Shown here: positions 12,474-23,800 of the stretch, piece after piece
Position numbering within the stretch: the first letter of the stretch is position 1
Layout: each line of letters begins with the position of its first letter
Assembly (NCBI RefSeq): GCF_015832195.1
Contig: NC_052018.1
Location: 37,515,052 to 37,579,051 of the forward strand
Length of the DNA: 64,000 nucleotides
Origin: Motacilla alba alba
Lineage: Eukaryota > Chordata > Aves > Passeriformes > Motacillidae
Reading direction: 5' to 3'
Translations under genes and position numbers: made by a program
The notes under the pieces: model-generated
The model's database searches: none
Seen by the model: the letters and a program-made list of their open reading frames with translations, nothing else
Told to the model about the DNA's origin: nothing

Positions 12474-14000
12474 CATAGACCGGAGCCATAGGGGTACCTA
12501 TGTGATTTGGAAAATATCAGATGTAACATTATACAAATATTCTCCTGCATAGGCTATTTTAAAATAATATATGTCAAAAAATCCTATGGTCGTGTTCCTT
12601 TTTCTGACTCTGTGAGCCAATAACAAGAACCCCACATCAGTGAAAACAATATATATATGCAGCATAATTTGGAAAGCCAAAGAATTCACCATCTCCAGCA
12701 TAGTTCACAAACAGGAATTACAGTAGCTCCTTGGGAAATCTCTTTGCTCCATTGCAGGAAAGGCAGAATGGCTCTGGATGGGCAGCAACACAACCCAGCA
12801 ACACAGTGACGGTGAAGTTGCTGCCACCCTTTCTTTCACTTCTGGGCAAAGGACACTGGTGTTCTCTGCTTAGGCATCCTGAAGGTGAGGAATCAGCATT
12901 TGGCTGCACCTGTTATTTTTTCTCACAAATTCTTTCCATAAGCAAAGACACAAAAAGCAAAAATACCTACTTCAAAAGTATGATGTACGATGTTTCTTAA
13001 TAGTTAAATTGGGTTACAGTATGGCAATATGCGCTGCTGATAGTGTCAAGATACAAGAAACAAAGATACTGTTTTTATTAAAGGTTGTAAAATGGGGGAG
13101 ATACCTTACATATTCTCAGAAATTATTCTCTTTCATCAAAATAACACATGAACATCAGTCAAACATAGCAATAACAAAGTTATTTATCTTAGAATGAAAA
13201 AGAAATGATACCTTGAAAATATAACTGATGTCAGCATTGATGCTGCCATGGACACAGAAAAAAAATTTTTCCTCCTTGAGTGAAGAGAAATTGGATTTGT
13301 CTCTGAGAATATCTACTACAATCCCTTCATTCTGATTTCTTTTTAAAAGTTCAGTAAAAAGTTTGAATGTTCCTTCTGCTTTTGGTTATTTTTTTTCTAG
13401 TCCAGTAATTTTTTTCATTTGTTTTCTTTCTAATTAGAAGTGAGATTCTTCTCCTCCCTTCCACTATGTCTTTGAAAGAACTAAGAAAAGGCCTGTTTAT
13501 TTCTGTTGTGCTAATCCCTTTTTCATATGGTTGTGCACAATGCCTAAAATGATGAGAGCATCTGCATGTGGTCTCTGAATATATTTATTTTGACAAGCTC
13601 TCAAGAGACGAAACATGGAAATTTCCATATTCTACTTTCTTATCTGTGATGAGTTTCCAATTCCAATCTTCTTTTGTATCCAGCATGAGTTCTTCATTTC
13701 CAGTGGTGAAAACTTCAGTGGCTATATTTATTTATTTTGTAATGAACCAAGAGTTCAGTTCTTTCTTCTCTAGGGCACACATTTGTGGGAAGGGTATAAT
13801 CACACAACTGTAGTCTGGGCGGCATCCCAAGGGCACCTTGTGTGAAGACTTGAGAACCTTTTCCTTCCTGGCTGTGTTACTTTAGACACAGGACTATGAA
13901 TTAAATACAATTTTAGCTGAAGTGAATTTCTCTGCTTTTAATTTAATGGGAATAAAGGAGAAGAGAAAATGTTTTGTTTTAAATTACATTCTTGTGGGGC
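12474..14000. other. Unique AT-rich sequence, no gene seen
   Basis: Short frames only. A somewhat GC-richer patch at 12720-12910 is open on both strands (89 codons plus, 63 codons minus) but shows no known domain. Confidence 0.5.
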
Positions 14001-14023
14001 AAAAAATAAAAATAAAAAAAAAA
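14001..14023. repeat. A-rich simple tract
   Basis: Runs of A interrupted by single T at 14001-14023. It has no recognisable retroposed body upstream. Confidence 0.7.
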
Positions 14024-14754
14024 CAAGCATGAAAGCAAAGACCCCTAATGGGCTGTATCTTTTTCTACCTTGGACAGAAGCTAAGGGCCTTGAAAATTAC
14101 TGTCTTTTATATGGAGGTTTACAGTAAGCCAAATTCCAGCAGGCATTTCGAACAGGCTGAGTGTGTGCACTTACTCATATTGAGTTGTTTTGACAAAATT
14201 TATGAAGTTTTAACATGTAAATTTCTCATTTACCACAGTTCTCAAATGCCAGAAGAATCTACTTGTTGAGGTTTTACCAAATGTTTGCAAGAACTAGTGT
14301 AGAAAACTAGTTGGAGTAGCATTCAAGATTTTTCCTCCCTAAAGACAGCTAACTGTAAGTAGTCTAAAAACCTCATAGGAAAACTGTCCAATTTCCAGGA
14401 GAAAAAATAGCATTGGCTAAATAGAAATTATGTTTTAATATTTTCTTCAGTGTCAGCTGTCAAAGACAGCTGATTCAAAGACAACTCTCATTCAAATGTG
14501 GGATGAACCACCACACAACTCTACCACAACATGCATTTAGCAATCCAGGCTCTGAGCTGGTGAGTGGGGAATGAGGATAAATTGTGGATTTGCATTGTAA
14601 CACCAAGTGCACGCACTTGAAAGATGAAAGAAAAGGTCTCTGATTTACAGCAAAAATGGGTCTGAGAGTTATCTGGTGGGGTGCAATCTACTTGCTAGTT
14701 AGTATAGAGAGAATGGTTATGCAGGAATTAGGGCTTCTTCCCCCAAAAAGACAG
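14024..14754. other. Unique sequence before the large CR1
   Basis: No gene or element recognised. The left edge of the next CR1 is uncertain by some tens of bases. Confidence 0.5.
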
Positions 14755-14826
14755 TGGAATCAATATCTCAGCTGATGTGTATCTACACCAATCACGGGCA
14801 ACAAACAGGAAATCACCAAGCAACAG

Positions 14827-15640
14827 CAGAACTACGACACAGTTGCCATCACAGAAACATGGTGGGATTACTTGCACAACTGGAATGCTCCAATGGATGG
14901 CTATGAACTCTTCAGAAGGTATAGGTAAGGAGGAATTGTATGTTAGGGAAAATTTCGATTGTCTAGGGCTTAATGATGGTGTCAATAGCATTGAGTATGG
15001 GTAAGAATCAGGGGAAAGGCCCACAAGGAAGATGTCATGGTGGGAGTGTTGTAGATAACCCAATCAGGATGAAGAAGCTGATGAAATATTCTATAAGCAG
15101 CTGGGAAAAAGTCTTATAATTACTAACCTTCTCATGAGAAACTTCAACTTATCAGATGGAAATGCAACACATCAGAGAGGAAACAGTCTAGGAGATTCCT
15201 GGAGTGTGTGGAACTTTTTAACTTAGGTGGTAAGTGACCCAGCTATGAAAGGTGCCCTGCTGAACGAATTGTTTTTGAACAAAGAAGGATAGGTGAGCAA
15301 TGTGATGATTGGAATCCACCCTGGGCACAGAAATCAAAAAATAAGAGTAGTAGCAAAAAGTTACCTTGGACTGCCAGAGAGGAGACTTTGGCTTGTTTAG
15401 GAGACTGGTTAGCTGAGTCCCTTGCGAGGCAGTACTGAAGCACAAAGAGGAGTCCAGGAAGGCTGGACGTTCTTCAAGAAAGAAATCTTACAGGCGTAGG
15501 AGCAGGGTGAAAGATAGGGTGTTGTGGAAGAAGACCAGCCTAGCTGAACTGAGAGGTTTGGCTGGAACTCAGGAAATAAAGGAGAATTTATGAGCTTTGA
15601 AAGATGGGGCAGCAACTCAGCAGGACTACAAAGATGTCAT
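14827..15640 (+). pseudogene. CR1 ORF2 endonuclease domain remnant
   Basis: The frame reads ITETWWDY at 14848-14871, the conserved block of APE-type endonucleases in CR1 ORF2 that contains a metal-binding Glu, followed by MDGYELFRR. It ends at a TAA (14926-14928), where intact copies continue. The homologous sequence goes on in shifted frames to about 15640, through the linker that precedes the reverse transcriptase. In live elements this enzyme nicks target DNA to prime reverse transcription. Not functional here. Confidence 0.8.
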
Positions 15641-15900
15641 GAGGTTATGCAGGGGGATATTAAAAGCACCAAACAAATCTGAAAAGACAATAGAAATGGG
15701 TCTAGAAATACATCAGGAATAAAAGGAGAATCTCCACTCTTTATTGGACACAGGGGGAAACATAGTGACAAAAGATGAGGAAAAGATTGCAGTATTTCTT
15801 TGCTTCAGTCTTTAATAGCAACACCAAAGCTGTTCTTTAGGTACACAGCCCCTCAGCTGGGAGATGGAGACAGGGAGCAGAATGAAGTCCCTATAACCCA

Positions 15901-17245
15901 ATGGAAATGATCTGGAAATCTGCTGCCCTCAGACACAGACAGGTTAATGGGATGAGATGGGATACCCAAGGGATACCCCTGACAGAGTTGGCAGAGGTGC
16001 TCACCAAGCCACTTTCAATCATTTACCAGAAGTCTTGTCTCACCAAGGAGATTTCAGTGGGCTGGAGGTTTGCAAGTGTGACACCCATCTACAAGAAGTG
16101 CTGGAAGAAAGATCTGGGGAACTACAGGCCTGTCAGCCTGACTTTGGTCCTGGGGAAGGTCATGGAAGATTATCTTGAGTGCCATCATGGAGCACCTACA
16201 GGACAACCAGGGGATCAGAATCAGCCAGCAGTGGTTTGGGAAAGGGAACTCCTGCTTAACCAATGTGATCTTGACCCAGTACATGGATGAGAAAGGCTGT
16301 GGCTGGTGTCTACTAGGACTTTAGTAAGAACTTTGGCACCATTTCCCACAGCATTCTCCTGAAGAAAGTGGCTGCTCATGGCTTGGTTGGGTGCACTGTT
16401 CATTGGTTAAAATCTATCCAGACAGCTGGGCCCAGAGAGTGGTGGTGAATGGAGGTAAATTCTGTTGGCAGTTGGACACAAATGGTGTCCTGCAGGTCTT
16501 AACATTGGGCTCAGTCTTGTTTAATATCTTTATTGATGATCTGGATCAGGGGATTGAATGTACTCTCAGTCAGTTTGCATATGACACAAAGTTGGGTGGG
16601 AGTGTTGATCTGCTGGAGGGTAGAAAGGCTTTACTGAGGGATTGGCACAGGCTGGATCAATGGCCTGAGGCCAATTGTTCAAGTTTCAACAAGGGAAAAT
16701 GCTAGATCCTGCATTTGGGTCATAGCAATCCCATACAGTGCTACAGGCATGGGGCAGAAAATATCCCTGGTGGGAAAAGACTGGGGGTTCTGATCAACAC
16801 CCAGCTGAACATGAGCCAGGACTGTGCCCAGGTGGCCAAGAAGTCCAGGGGCATCCAGGATTGTATCAGCAATGGTGTGGCCAGCAGGCCCAGGGAAATG
16901 ATCATTGCTCTGTTCATCGCACTGGTGAGCCTGCATCTCAAATCCTGTGCTCAGTTTTGGGCCCCTCACCACAAGGACATTGCGGCACTAGAGCATTTCC
17001 AGAGAAGGACAATGAAGCTGGTAAAAGGTCTGGTGCACAAGTGCGATGAGGAGCTGGTTTTGGTTTGTCAGGAGAAAAGGAGGCTGAGAGGAGATATGTT
17101 GCACTCTATGACTATCTGAAATGAAAAATTTCTTCACCAAATGTTGTCAGGCATTGGAACAGACTGTCCAGCGAAGTGGTGGAACCATTCTCCTTGCAGG
17201 TATTCAAAAGACATGTAGATGTGTCTCTTAGGGACATGGTTTAGA
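15901..17245 (+). pseudogene. CR1 ORF2 reverse transcriptase remnant
   Basis: Three open pieces in two frames cover the domain: 15901-16290, 16391-16705 and 16715-17119. The first holds TPIYKK and GNYRPVSLT (about 16115-16145), hallmark reverse transcriptase blocks of CR1. The second holds [10 protein letters not shown] and then FAYDTK (16574-16591), where active elements read FADD: the first catalytic Asp has become Tyr (codon TAT at 16580-16582). The third piece covers the thumb and the start of the C-terminal region. A frameshift separates pieces one and two (between 16290 and 16391), and a deletion near 17119 removes part of the C-terminus. The polymerase is dead. Confidence 0.88.
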
Positions 17246-17310
17246 TGTGGCCTCAGAAGTGTTCAATAAGCTTAAGAATCTTTTACATCCTAAATGATTC
17301 CATGATTCTA

Positions 17311-19388
17311 AAATCCTCTACAGATGAATTGTAAATGTGCTCGATCCTTACAGAGGATTTTATATGAGCAAGGTAGAAGCATGCAACCCCATGCATGCAG
17401 GTTCTTCTAAATCTGGCTGTTGGGAGAGGGAATAGAGTCAGGTCTGCAAAAGTCACACCCATGAAGGCATGTAAGCTCCCATTCTTATGAGAGCTCATAC
17501 ATTTAAATAATACTTTTATCAACCTAAACTTTTTTTTTTTTTTTTTTTGCCTATGGAGTGTTCAAATTCTACCATCAAATGCTATTTTTTCTAAGTGTAA
17601 TCCTGGTGTGACTCTGGTGAAATAAAAGGATGTATACTATTCTTACTGGGATCAAACACTGAATTCTGAAATTCTCTTACTGTGTGACACCTAGTAACTG
17701 TGATTGATTGTATGAACTGGATGATTCCTCCTTTTCATGACACCATTTGTAAGACTACATTTCATCCCTGTGTATGAAACATTGGAAACAGGAATGTATC
17801 CAGAAAAAGCAACAATAAAGTAACACATCTGCAGCCAAATGTTTCACATTCTTAACATTTCCTTATCATGTGCAAATGCTTCAAAAACACTTTAAATATA
17901 TACCCAGTTGAGTAGAAAGAGCAACATTTGATAATAACACAGAATATTGCCCTGGAGCTCTTGAAGTCCTTTATCAGGAATGAGAATATTGTCCTTTTGT
18001 TGCAGAGAAAAACCCAAAATTTTGAGTGAGCAAATGATCTGCCCTGGAGCACATGCAAGGCAATAGTAAGACAGAAATACTATTAGAAACTGTTTCCTGG
18101 GATATGCTGATACACCCTGCTCCCTCTTCTCATTCTGAGATATCAACCAACTTTCTGTCTGCTTTTGTGGGAAAAGAAGGCAATAAAGCAGAGGATATAT
18201 CTTTACACAAGATAACTGAAAAAATACACACTTAAATTTTTTGAAAGACTAAACTTGACACTGACACAAACCAAAACTGTTTCAGAAAACCGTACTTGGA
18301 GTCTAACTCCCAAAATGACTGTGCGACCTTTTCTTCCTCTTTTGGTGAATTAAATGGGACTAACCAGATGTAAGGAAGGTCATGAATATACAGAAGAGAA
18401 TAAAATGTAGAGAGGACTGAAATGCAACAGAATTTTGTTGAACCAGAAGAAAAATCACTGGGACATGAAAGAGTATTTAGAGTGAATAGCTGTAAAGAAT
18501 AACAAACATATATACAATTCCAGGCTTGTCTGAACTAGAACCATAGATTGGTGGAGGGAAGTTCAGACTGTTTTAAGCAGAATCACTTACACTTTGTGGA
18601 TCACTTTTTTGTTACCCAAATGCTTCCTCACAAAAATATTTTCATTTTATTTACTAGTTTTCAAAAAAACCCCAGCATCAATTGTAGAAGCTACTATGTG
18701 ATGAACAGTTTTAGTGTGACTACAGTATTCATTTGTTTTGGTCTGTGGTTGAAAAATATTAGTTCAGGAAAACTGCCTTAGTGTAACCCATTGCTGCAGC
18801 GTGCGCTTCATGGATCCCTAAGGCCCTTCAGTGCAATAAAATGTGCAAAGGAACAGTTACTGCTCACAAAGAATTATTGAATTTCAAGGTGTGTCACCAG
18901 CTGCATAACCACTGCATTTTCTTTTCTCTTTATTATTTTTTTTTTAACTGAAGCACAAGATGGTAAGTTCCTATATGTTTTTGAGTGGTAGAATGTCATA
19001 TTTGAAAAAAAAATATGATGGGTTTTGAGTTATATGGAATGGTAAAATAAAAAGAGAAATCCACCCTGCCATACCTACAGAAATATTTTTTTTCTGAGAA
19101 CTGCTCTGTTCTTTGAGGAAAAAGAATTGCGTTGAGCTGAGACCTTGAAGGCTGTTTCAGCTTGAGGTGGATAATTTCAGTGCTCAGAAGGCACAGAAGC
19201 TCGAAAATGAGTTTATAATGGAGAAGTTCATAGATCCTTAACTTCATCAGTGCACATAGACACTTCCATAGGAGGTAAAAAGATATTTGAAAGATATTTT
19301 GCAAAGCAGGTTTTGTCCTTTTGAAAGTAAAGAAGCAGCAGAGCCTTTTTTCATTTCAGCTTCCCCTGATGGCTCACATCTGACTAGC
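17311..19388. other. Unique AT-rich sequence with a T19 run at 17530-17548
   Basis: A run of 19 T lies about 220 bases after the CR1 end. Open frames on both strands are short and unrecognised (longest 102 codons, minus, 18996-19304). Confidence 0.55.
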
Positions 19389-19424
19389 TAATTAATTAAA
19401 TCTACCTGGTTGCTAATTAACCAG
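19389..19424. promoter_or_regulatory. Cluster of three TAATTA homeodomain-type motifs
   Basis: TAATTA occurs at 19389-19394, 19393-19398 and 19414-19419. The last sits inside a 6-bp inverted repeat (CTGGTT at 19406-19411, AACCAG at 19419-19424). TAATTA is the core site of many homeodomain proteins. In AT-rich DNA such motifs arise often by chance, so this is only a candidate. Confidence 0.2.
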
Positions 19425-19869
19425 TTGGACAAATGGCTTTGAAATAGAAATTGGTTCATAAAGATACAAGAAGAAACATAGTAGCTGAGTTGTAAAATGT
19501 CAGTGAAATTCTGGACAGTTAAGACAGTACTCTGGTATATTTCTTCAGATAAGCAGGGGTTATGTGACCTACAAAAAAGAGTTGTTCTCTTTATAAAAAT
19601 GATTACTGATTACAAAATGCACAAGTTATAAGCCATTACACAGCAGACAGAAAAATTAACTTCCTTATTTAGAATTATTTTGGATTTTTTGACAACTTGA
19701 ATGTGATTTTTAAAATCATGAGACCAAGGTAACTATCAGATCCAATCAAGTGATTGTTAATGAATACTTTGTCAAAGAAGTCTAGGGATTTCTTCAGTAT
19801 CGTGGCTGTGGGTTAACAGTGTGGAATTTACTGAAAGGCAGAGCTCAAAGAGGTTTTTACTACATTAAG

Positions 19870-20845
19870 TGGGGCTAGATTTGGTTGTCCACAACAGTAC
19901 CCAGTGTTGTTCTTTTGGGTTCAGTTCTAGGGCCAGTTCTGTTCAATGTACTTATCAACAATCTGGTTGTAGGAGTTCAATGTACTGTTAGCAAGTTTGC
20001 TGATGATACAAACTGGGAGGTGCTGAGGGACAAGAGGCCTTTGCAGAGGGATCTAGACAGACTGGAGCACTGGACTGTGGTTCATAGGATGAAATCTAAC
20101 ACGTCCAAATGCTTGGATTCTGCTCTTAGAATGGAATAATGCTGGGCACAACTAGGAGAAGAGTGGTTGGTGAGCAGCCCTGCAAAGGGATCTGGGGATG
20201 CTGGCGACAGCAGGCTCAGTGTGAGTGAGCACTGAGCCCTGGCAGCCCAGAGGGCAATCCCCATCCTGGGGTGCATCAAACACAGCAACACCAGCTGGTC
20301 AAAGGAGGTGCTGAATCCACTGTATACAGCATTGGTGCAGCCTCACCTGAGTGCTGTGTGCAGTTCTGGGCCCCACAAGTTAAGAAGGATGTGAAGGTCC
20401 TTGAATGTGGCCAGAGGGCAACAAAGGTGGTGCAAGGGCTAGAAGCAATGTCCTATAAAGAGTGACTAAGGACTTTGGGCTTATCTAGTTTCAAGAGTCT
20501 GAGGGGAAAAATAATTTCTCTCTAGAGTTTCCTGAGAGGAGGAGGAGAAACAGAAAGGAAGTTGATCTCTTATCCCTGGCACCCAGTAATAGGAAACCTG
20601 GGAATGGTCCAAAGCTGTGCCAGGGAAGGTTCAGACTGGATATTAGAAATAATTTCTTTACCAAGAGGATATACAATCACTGGAGCAGGCTTCCTAGAGA
20701 GGTGGACAGTACCCCAAAACTGTCAAAGAGACATTTGGACAATGTCCTTAATAAATGTCCTTTCTTTAAATTTTTGTTAGTCTTGAATTGGCAAGGTAGC
20801 TGGACTACATAATCATTGAAGGTCCCTTCCAAATTAAATATTCTG
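19870..20845 (+). mobile_element. CR1 non-LTR retrotransposon, 5' truncated, about 1 kb
   Basis: Starts in the middle of the ORF2 reverse transcriptase and continues through the C-terminal region to a 3' end reading GGTCCCTTCCAAATTAAATATTCT. It then passes directly into TTCTA repeats, a tail type of certain avian CR1 subfamilies. It is diverged and frameshifted at several points. The 5' edge is approximate. Confidence 0.9.
19885..20139 (+). pseudogene. CR1 ORF2 reverse transcriptase fragment with catalytic motif kept
   Basis: An open piece of about 85 codons reads GPVLFNVLINNL and then KFADDT (the two catalytic Asp codons at 20002-20007). The motif survives, unlike in the larger CR1 at 14.8 kb, but the frame ends at 20139, where homologous sequence continues in other frames. 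Only the middle of the domain is present, so it cannot be active. Confidence 0.85.
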
Positions 20846-20899
20846 TTCTATTCTATTCTATTCTATTCTATTCTATTCTATTCTATTCTATTCCATTCA
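20841..20899. repeat. (TTCTA)n microsatellite grown from the CR1 tail
   Basis: Nine perfect TTCTA units at 20846-20890, with one-base variants at both ends (TTCTG before, TTCCA after). It continues directly from the 3' end of the CR1. Confidence 0.95.
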
Positions 20900-23800
20900 T
20901 CTTTGTCTTTCCAATAGCTTATATCATAAAGACTTTTCTTTTAGGGGACCCAGGAGGCAGCAGTAGGCAATAGTCTGAAAACATGGTCAACTTGATGAAT
21001 ATGACAAAATTGAAGTTATGTGCAAACATGTTTTCAAAGATTATTTCCATACATTAGTTTGTGGAGCAACTCCTAGACAAAAACTTCACCCTTTTAGCCC
21101 CGTTCTAATTTTTACAGTCTTTTGTATTGAGAGAGATTGAGGAAGATGTTATATAATTTTACCTGCTTTCATCAATTCTGAATACCTGCCTTTTAGACAA
21201 CTTAATTGGAAGATTATGTACTTCTCTAGATTCATATCAGGTATCTTTAAGAGTTGCAAAACACATACGCATTTTAAACAAGGTCAGCTATGAAACATAT
21301 ATGAGAGTATCTTCATGCATGAATTAAAATATTATTAAGAAGAGTCTTGTTACAGTCATATAATATGGAGCGCTGCTTTGGCTAGTAGTCAAGAATTCCT
21401 GGAGAATGCAGTTACAGCTTTCTCCTAGAGCTTCTAGTTATCAGCAAAAACCAGCTGGAGAGTTATTTTCTTGAGCCTTTTTTTCAGACCTGAAAAAGTT
21501 TTCATACAATGTTTAACTAGAAAGAAGATCAGATGATTTTAAATGAACAAGACTTGTGGTGTCTTTCATTGCTCCTTCAAAACTCTCCTATGTAGCTCTG
21601 CTGGTTCTTAAACTAAATTAACCTTGGCATCCTGGTTCCAGGGATGGCTGCCATCAGCTTGCTCTGGTTATAGTCACTGTTATGCTCAAATGCCCAGGCT
21701 GAGATTGTTAAGGGTATTTAAAAGTTTTCCAGTAGATGTAGCAACACCTAGTTGACTTCTTGACAAGAACTTGGCATCACCAGTATAAATATCTTATGCT
21801 AGAATATGTAGACATGTGCTTCTGCATGGCTGAAGATATGCAAGAAAGAGGATACAGTGCCAATACAGACTCAAAATTTAAAGAAAACAACCAAAAATTA
21901 GAAGCTATTGTGCCAATATAGTGCCTTTTACCCTTCATGAATGCTTTAATTTTTTCAGTAAAAAGTTCACCTTTTCCCATTTGGTCAGCATATCAATATG
22001 CTTATGTGTAATATGCTTGTACTTTTTTGTTGGTAAAAACTTTTAAATCTAAAAAAGGTTTTAAAGGTCCAGATGCTTAAAAGTAAATGAGTAAGGTAAA
22101 TCTCTTAGGTGTTTCAGACTGCTACCTGAACTGTGGTTAAGGTTTAAAATTGTATTTGGAGAGAGATACTAATCTAGGGACTTTCCAAACCATCTCGGCT
22201 GATATTGTAAAATGTGCGCTTCTCTGCATGTTGAAGATGGGCATATGAGACAGAGAATGCTGTTAAAAAACACTCTGTGCCATCTACTCCTGCCTTTGCA
22301 AAGCTGTGGGCAGTGACAATTGAGTTGAAATCTAGATTAAGTGACAGAAGTGTTATTACTGTGCATGAGGAGGTGTATGGCTGTTTAGCAGGGCATTTGG
22401 GTACATATCTCTGAATTATGTCCCTTAGAAAATGTGTGCTCTAGGGCTGCCTTCGAAGCCCTCTGCCAGGCTCTAAGTGCCCACTAACAGTATTCATGTC
22501 TGCCCAAACTTCACAGGCTGCTGGTGGTGCTGTTGACTGGCTTTTATGCAGGATCTCGGCATCTGGAACATGTATTTGGGGGCAGAAGATCCAGTTTTAC
22601 TGCTGGCCTCAGCTTGAGATGACGCTCTTAAAAAACGAGTCTTGGCTCTCCCGGTCAGTCAGTTGTCGAAGGCTGAGCAAAGCCATGACTAAATTTCATT
22701 AAAATGTCTGAGCCATGGTTCATAAAAGTCAGAAGTGAAAACAGATGATTGTGAAGCTGGGGAAAAACTGCTAGGTGTCATTGATCTGAAAAATGAAAAG
22801 ATAGTACAGGTTATTATATATTCTCATGCATTAGCTATTGGGGATAATACTTTCATCTTCAAGCATAGTCAAACTTTGACCCTCCTCCTCTCTCACTTGC
22901 AATCTTTCCAACTGCCAAAACCTCCAATTTTTTTTTTTTTTAGAGTATAATTTTTTCAGGTGCAGCTCCTCACTAGCAACTCCTTATCTTGACTGGCAGC
23001 AGCTGAGGATGTGCTTTTACCCTGTTTGACATATCTGTCAAGGGAAAACTGGAGCAGGAGAAAACCTGATCCAGACGGTTTCTAGCTCTGCTCCTGCTGG
23101 TACTTTGCACTCTAGAGAATTCTCTTGCTACACTCGCAGGGAATTTACTGTCACTTCACCTTTATATATTAACTCCAACATTATGTTTTGAACCAATTCA
23201 GCAAGTAAAACTCAGTAACCAGATCAATGAGAAACTTTTGCTTACCAAATAAGCATTAAAAGGAGCATAAGGATTACCCCATTGAGTCAGACCTGGGCAA
23301 CATCTCATTTAGGAAAAAAGGAAAGGGTTTTAAGCAACAGCAGTGTTGTAGATAAGTGCCAATAATGCATTGAAACAGCACCTTCCCTTTTAAAATCAGG
23401 AGACATAATGCCTCATATCTAGAAGATAACCCCTTATTTAATTCATGTTTGTCCATAGGATCTGTGAGTGATGAGAAGTACTCTAGCTCTCCCCTTAAGA
23501 AGTGAAATCAAAGAACTAAATATGTCCTAAATATGATGTTGAAGTGTGGAAAACACACAAAGGAGTACTAATGAAACCAACTGCAACTTTCACAAAGGAA
23601 AATAGCCAATTAAAACTATGCCATAAGATAAAAATATTCCTTTGTGTCGTGTAAGCTGTGGAATTATTTTAACCTTTCAAGTAGGTACAACAGGTAACTT
23701 TATTCATGTTTACATTTTTTGCTCTAAAAGCAGAAAACACATATAAACATGAGTCATGTTTATTACTAAACAAGCATCTATTTGCTTTGATGGCAAAAGG

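Larger units (their letters stand above)
14755..17310 (+). mobile_element. CR1 non-LTR retrotransposon, 5' truncated, 2.55 kb
   Basis: The largest element in the window. In order it carries the front of the ORF2 endonuclease, the linker, the reverse transcriptase and the 3' end, which reads TGATTCCATGATTCTA and stops near 17310, the normal CR1 terminus. Full CR1 elements are about 4.5 kb, so roughly the first 2 kb, including ORF1, is missing, as is usual after incomplete reverse transcription. An internal deletion near 17119 joins the sequence after the thumb region straight to the C-terminal part. Frameshifts and stops break ORF2 throughout, so this copy is dead. It belongs to a different subfamily from the copy at 19.9 kb, as shown by the different 3' tail. 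Confidence 0.92.

Noticed and set aside
15218..15615. Minus-strand frames inside the large CR1 (66-75 codons)
   Set aside because: They are antisense shadows of the degraded ORF2 sequence.
18535..18600. CR1 3' terminus on the minus strand
   Set aside because: CCATAGATTGG resembles the CR1 end, but the sequence after it does not follow a CR1.
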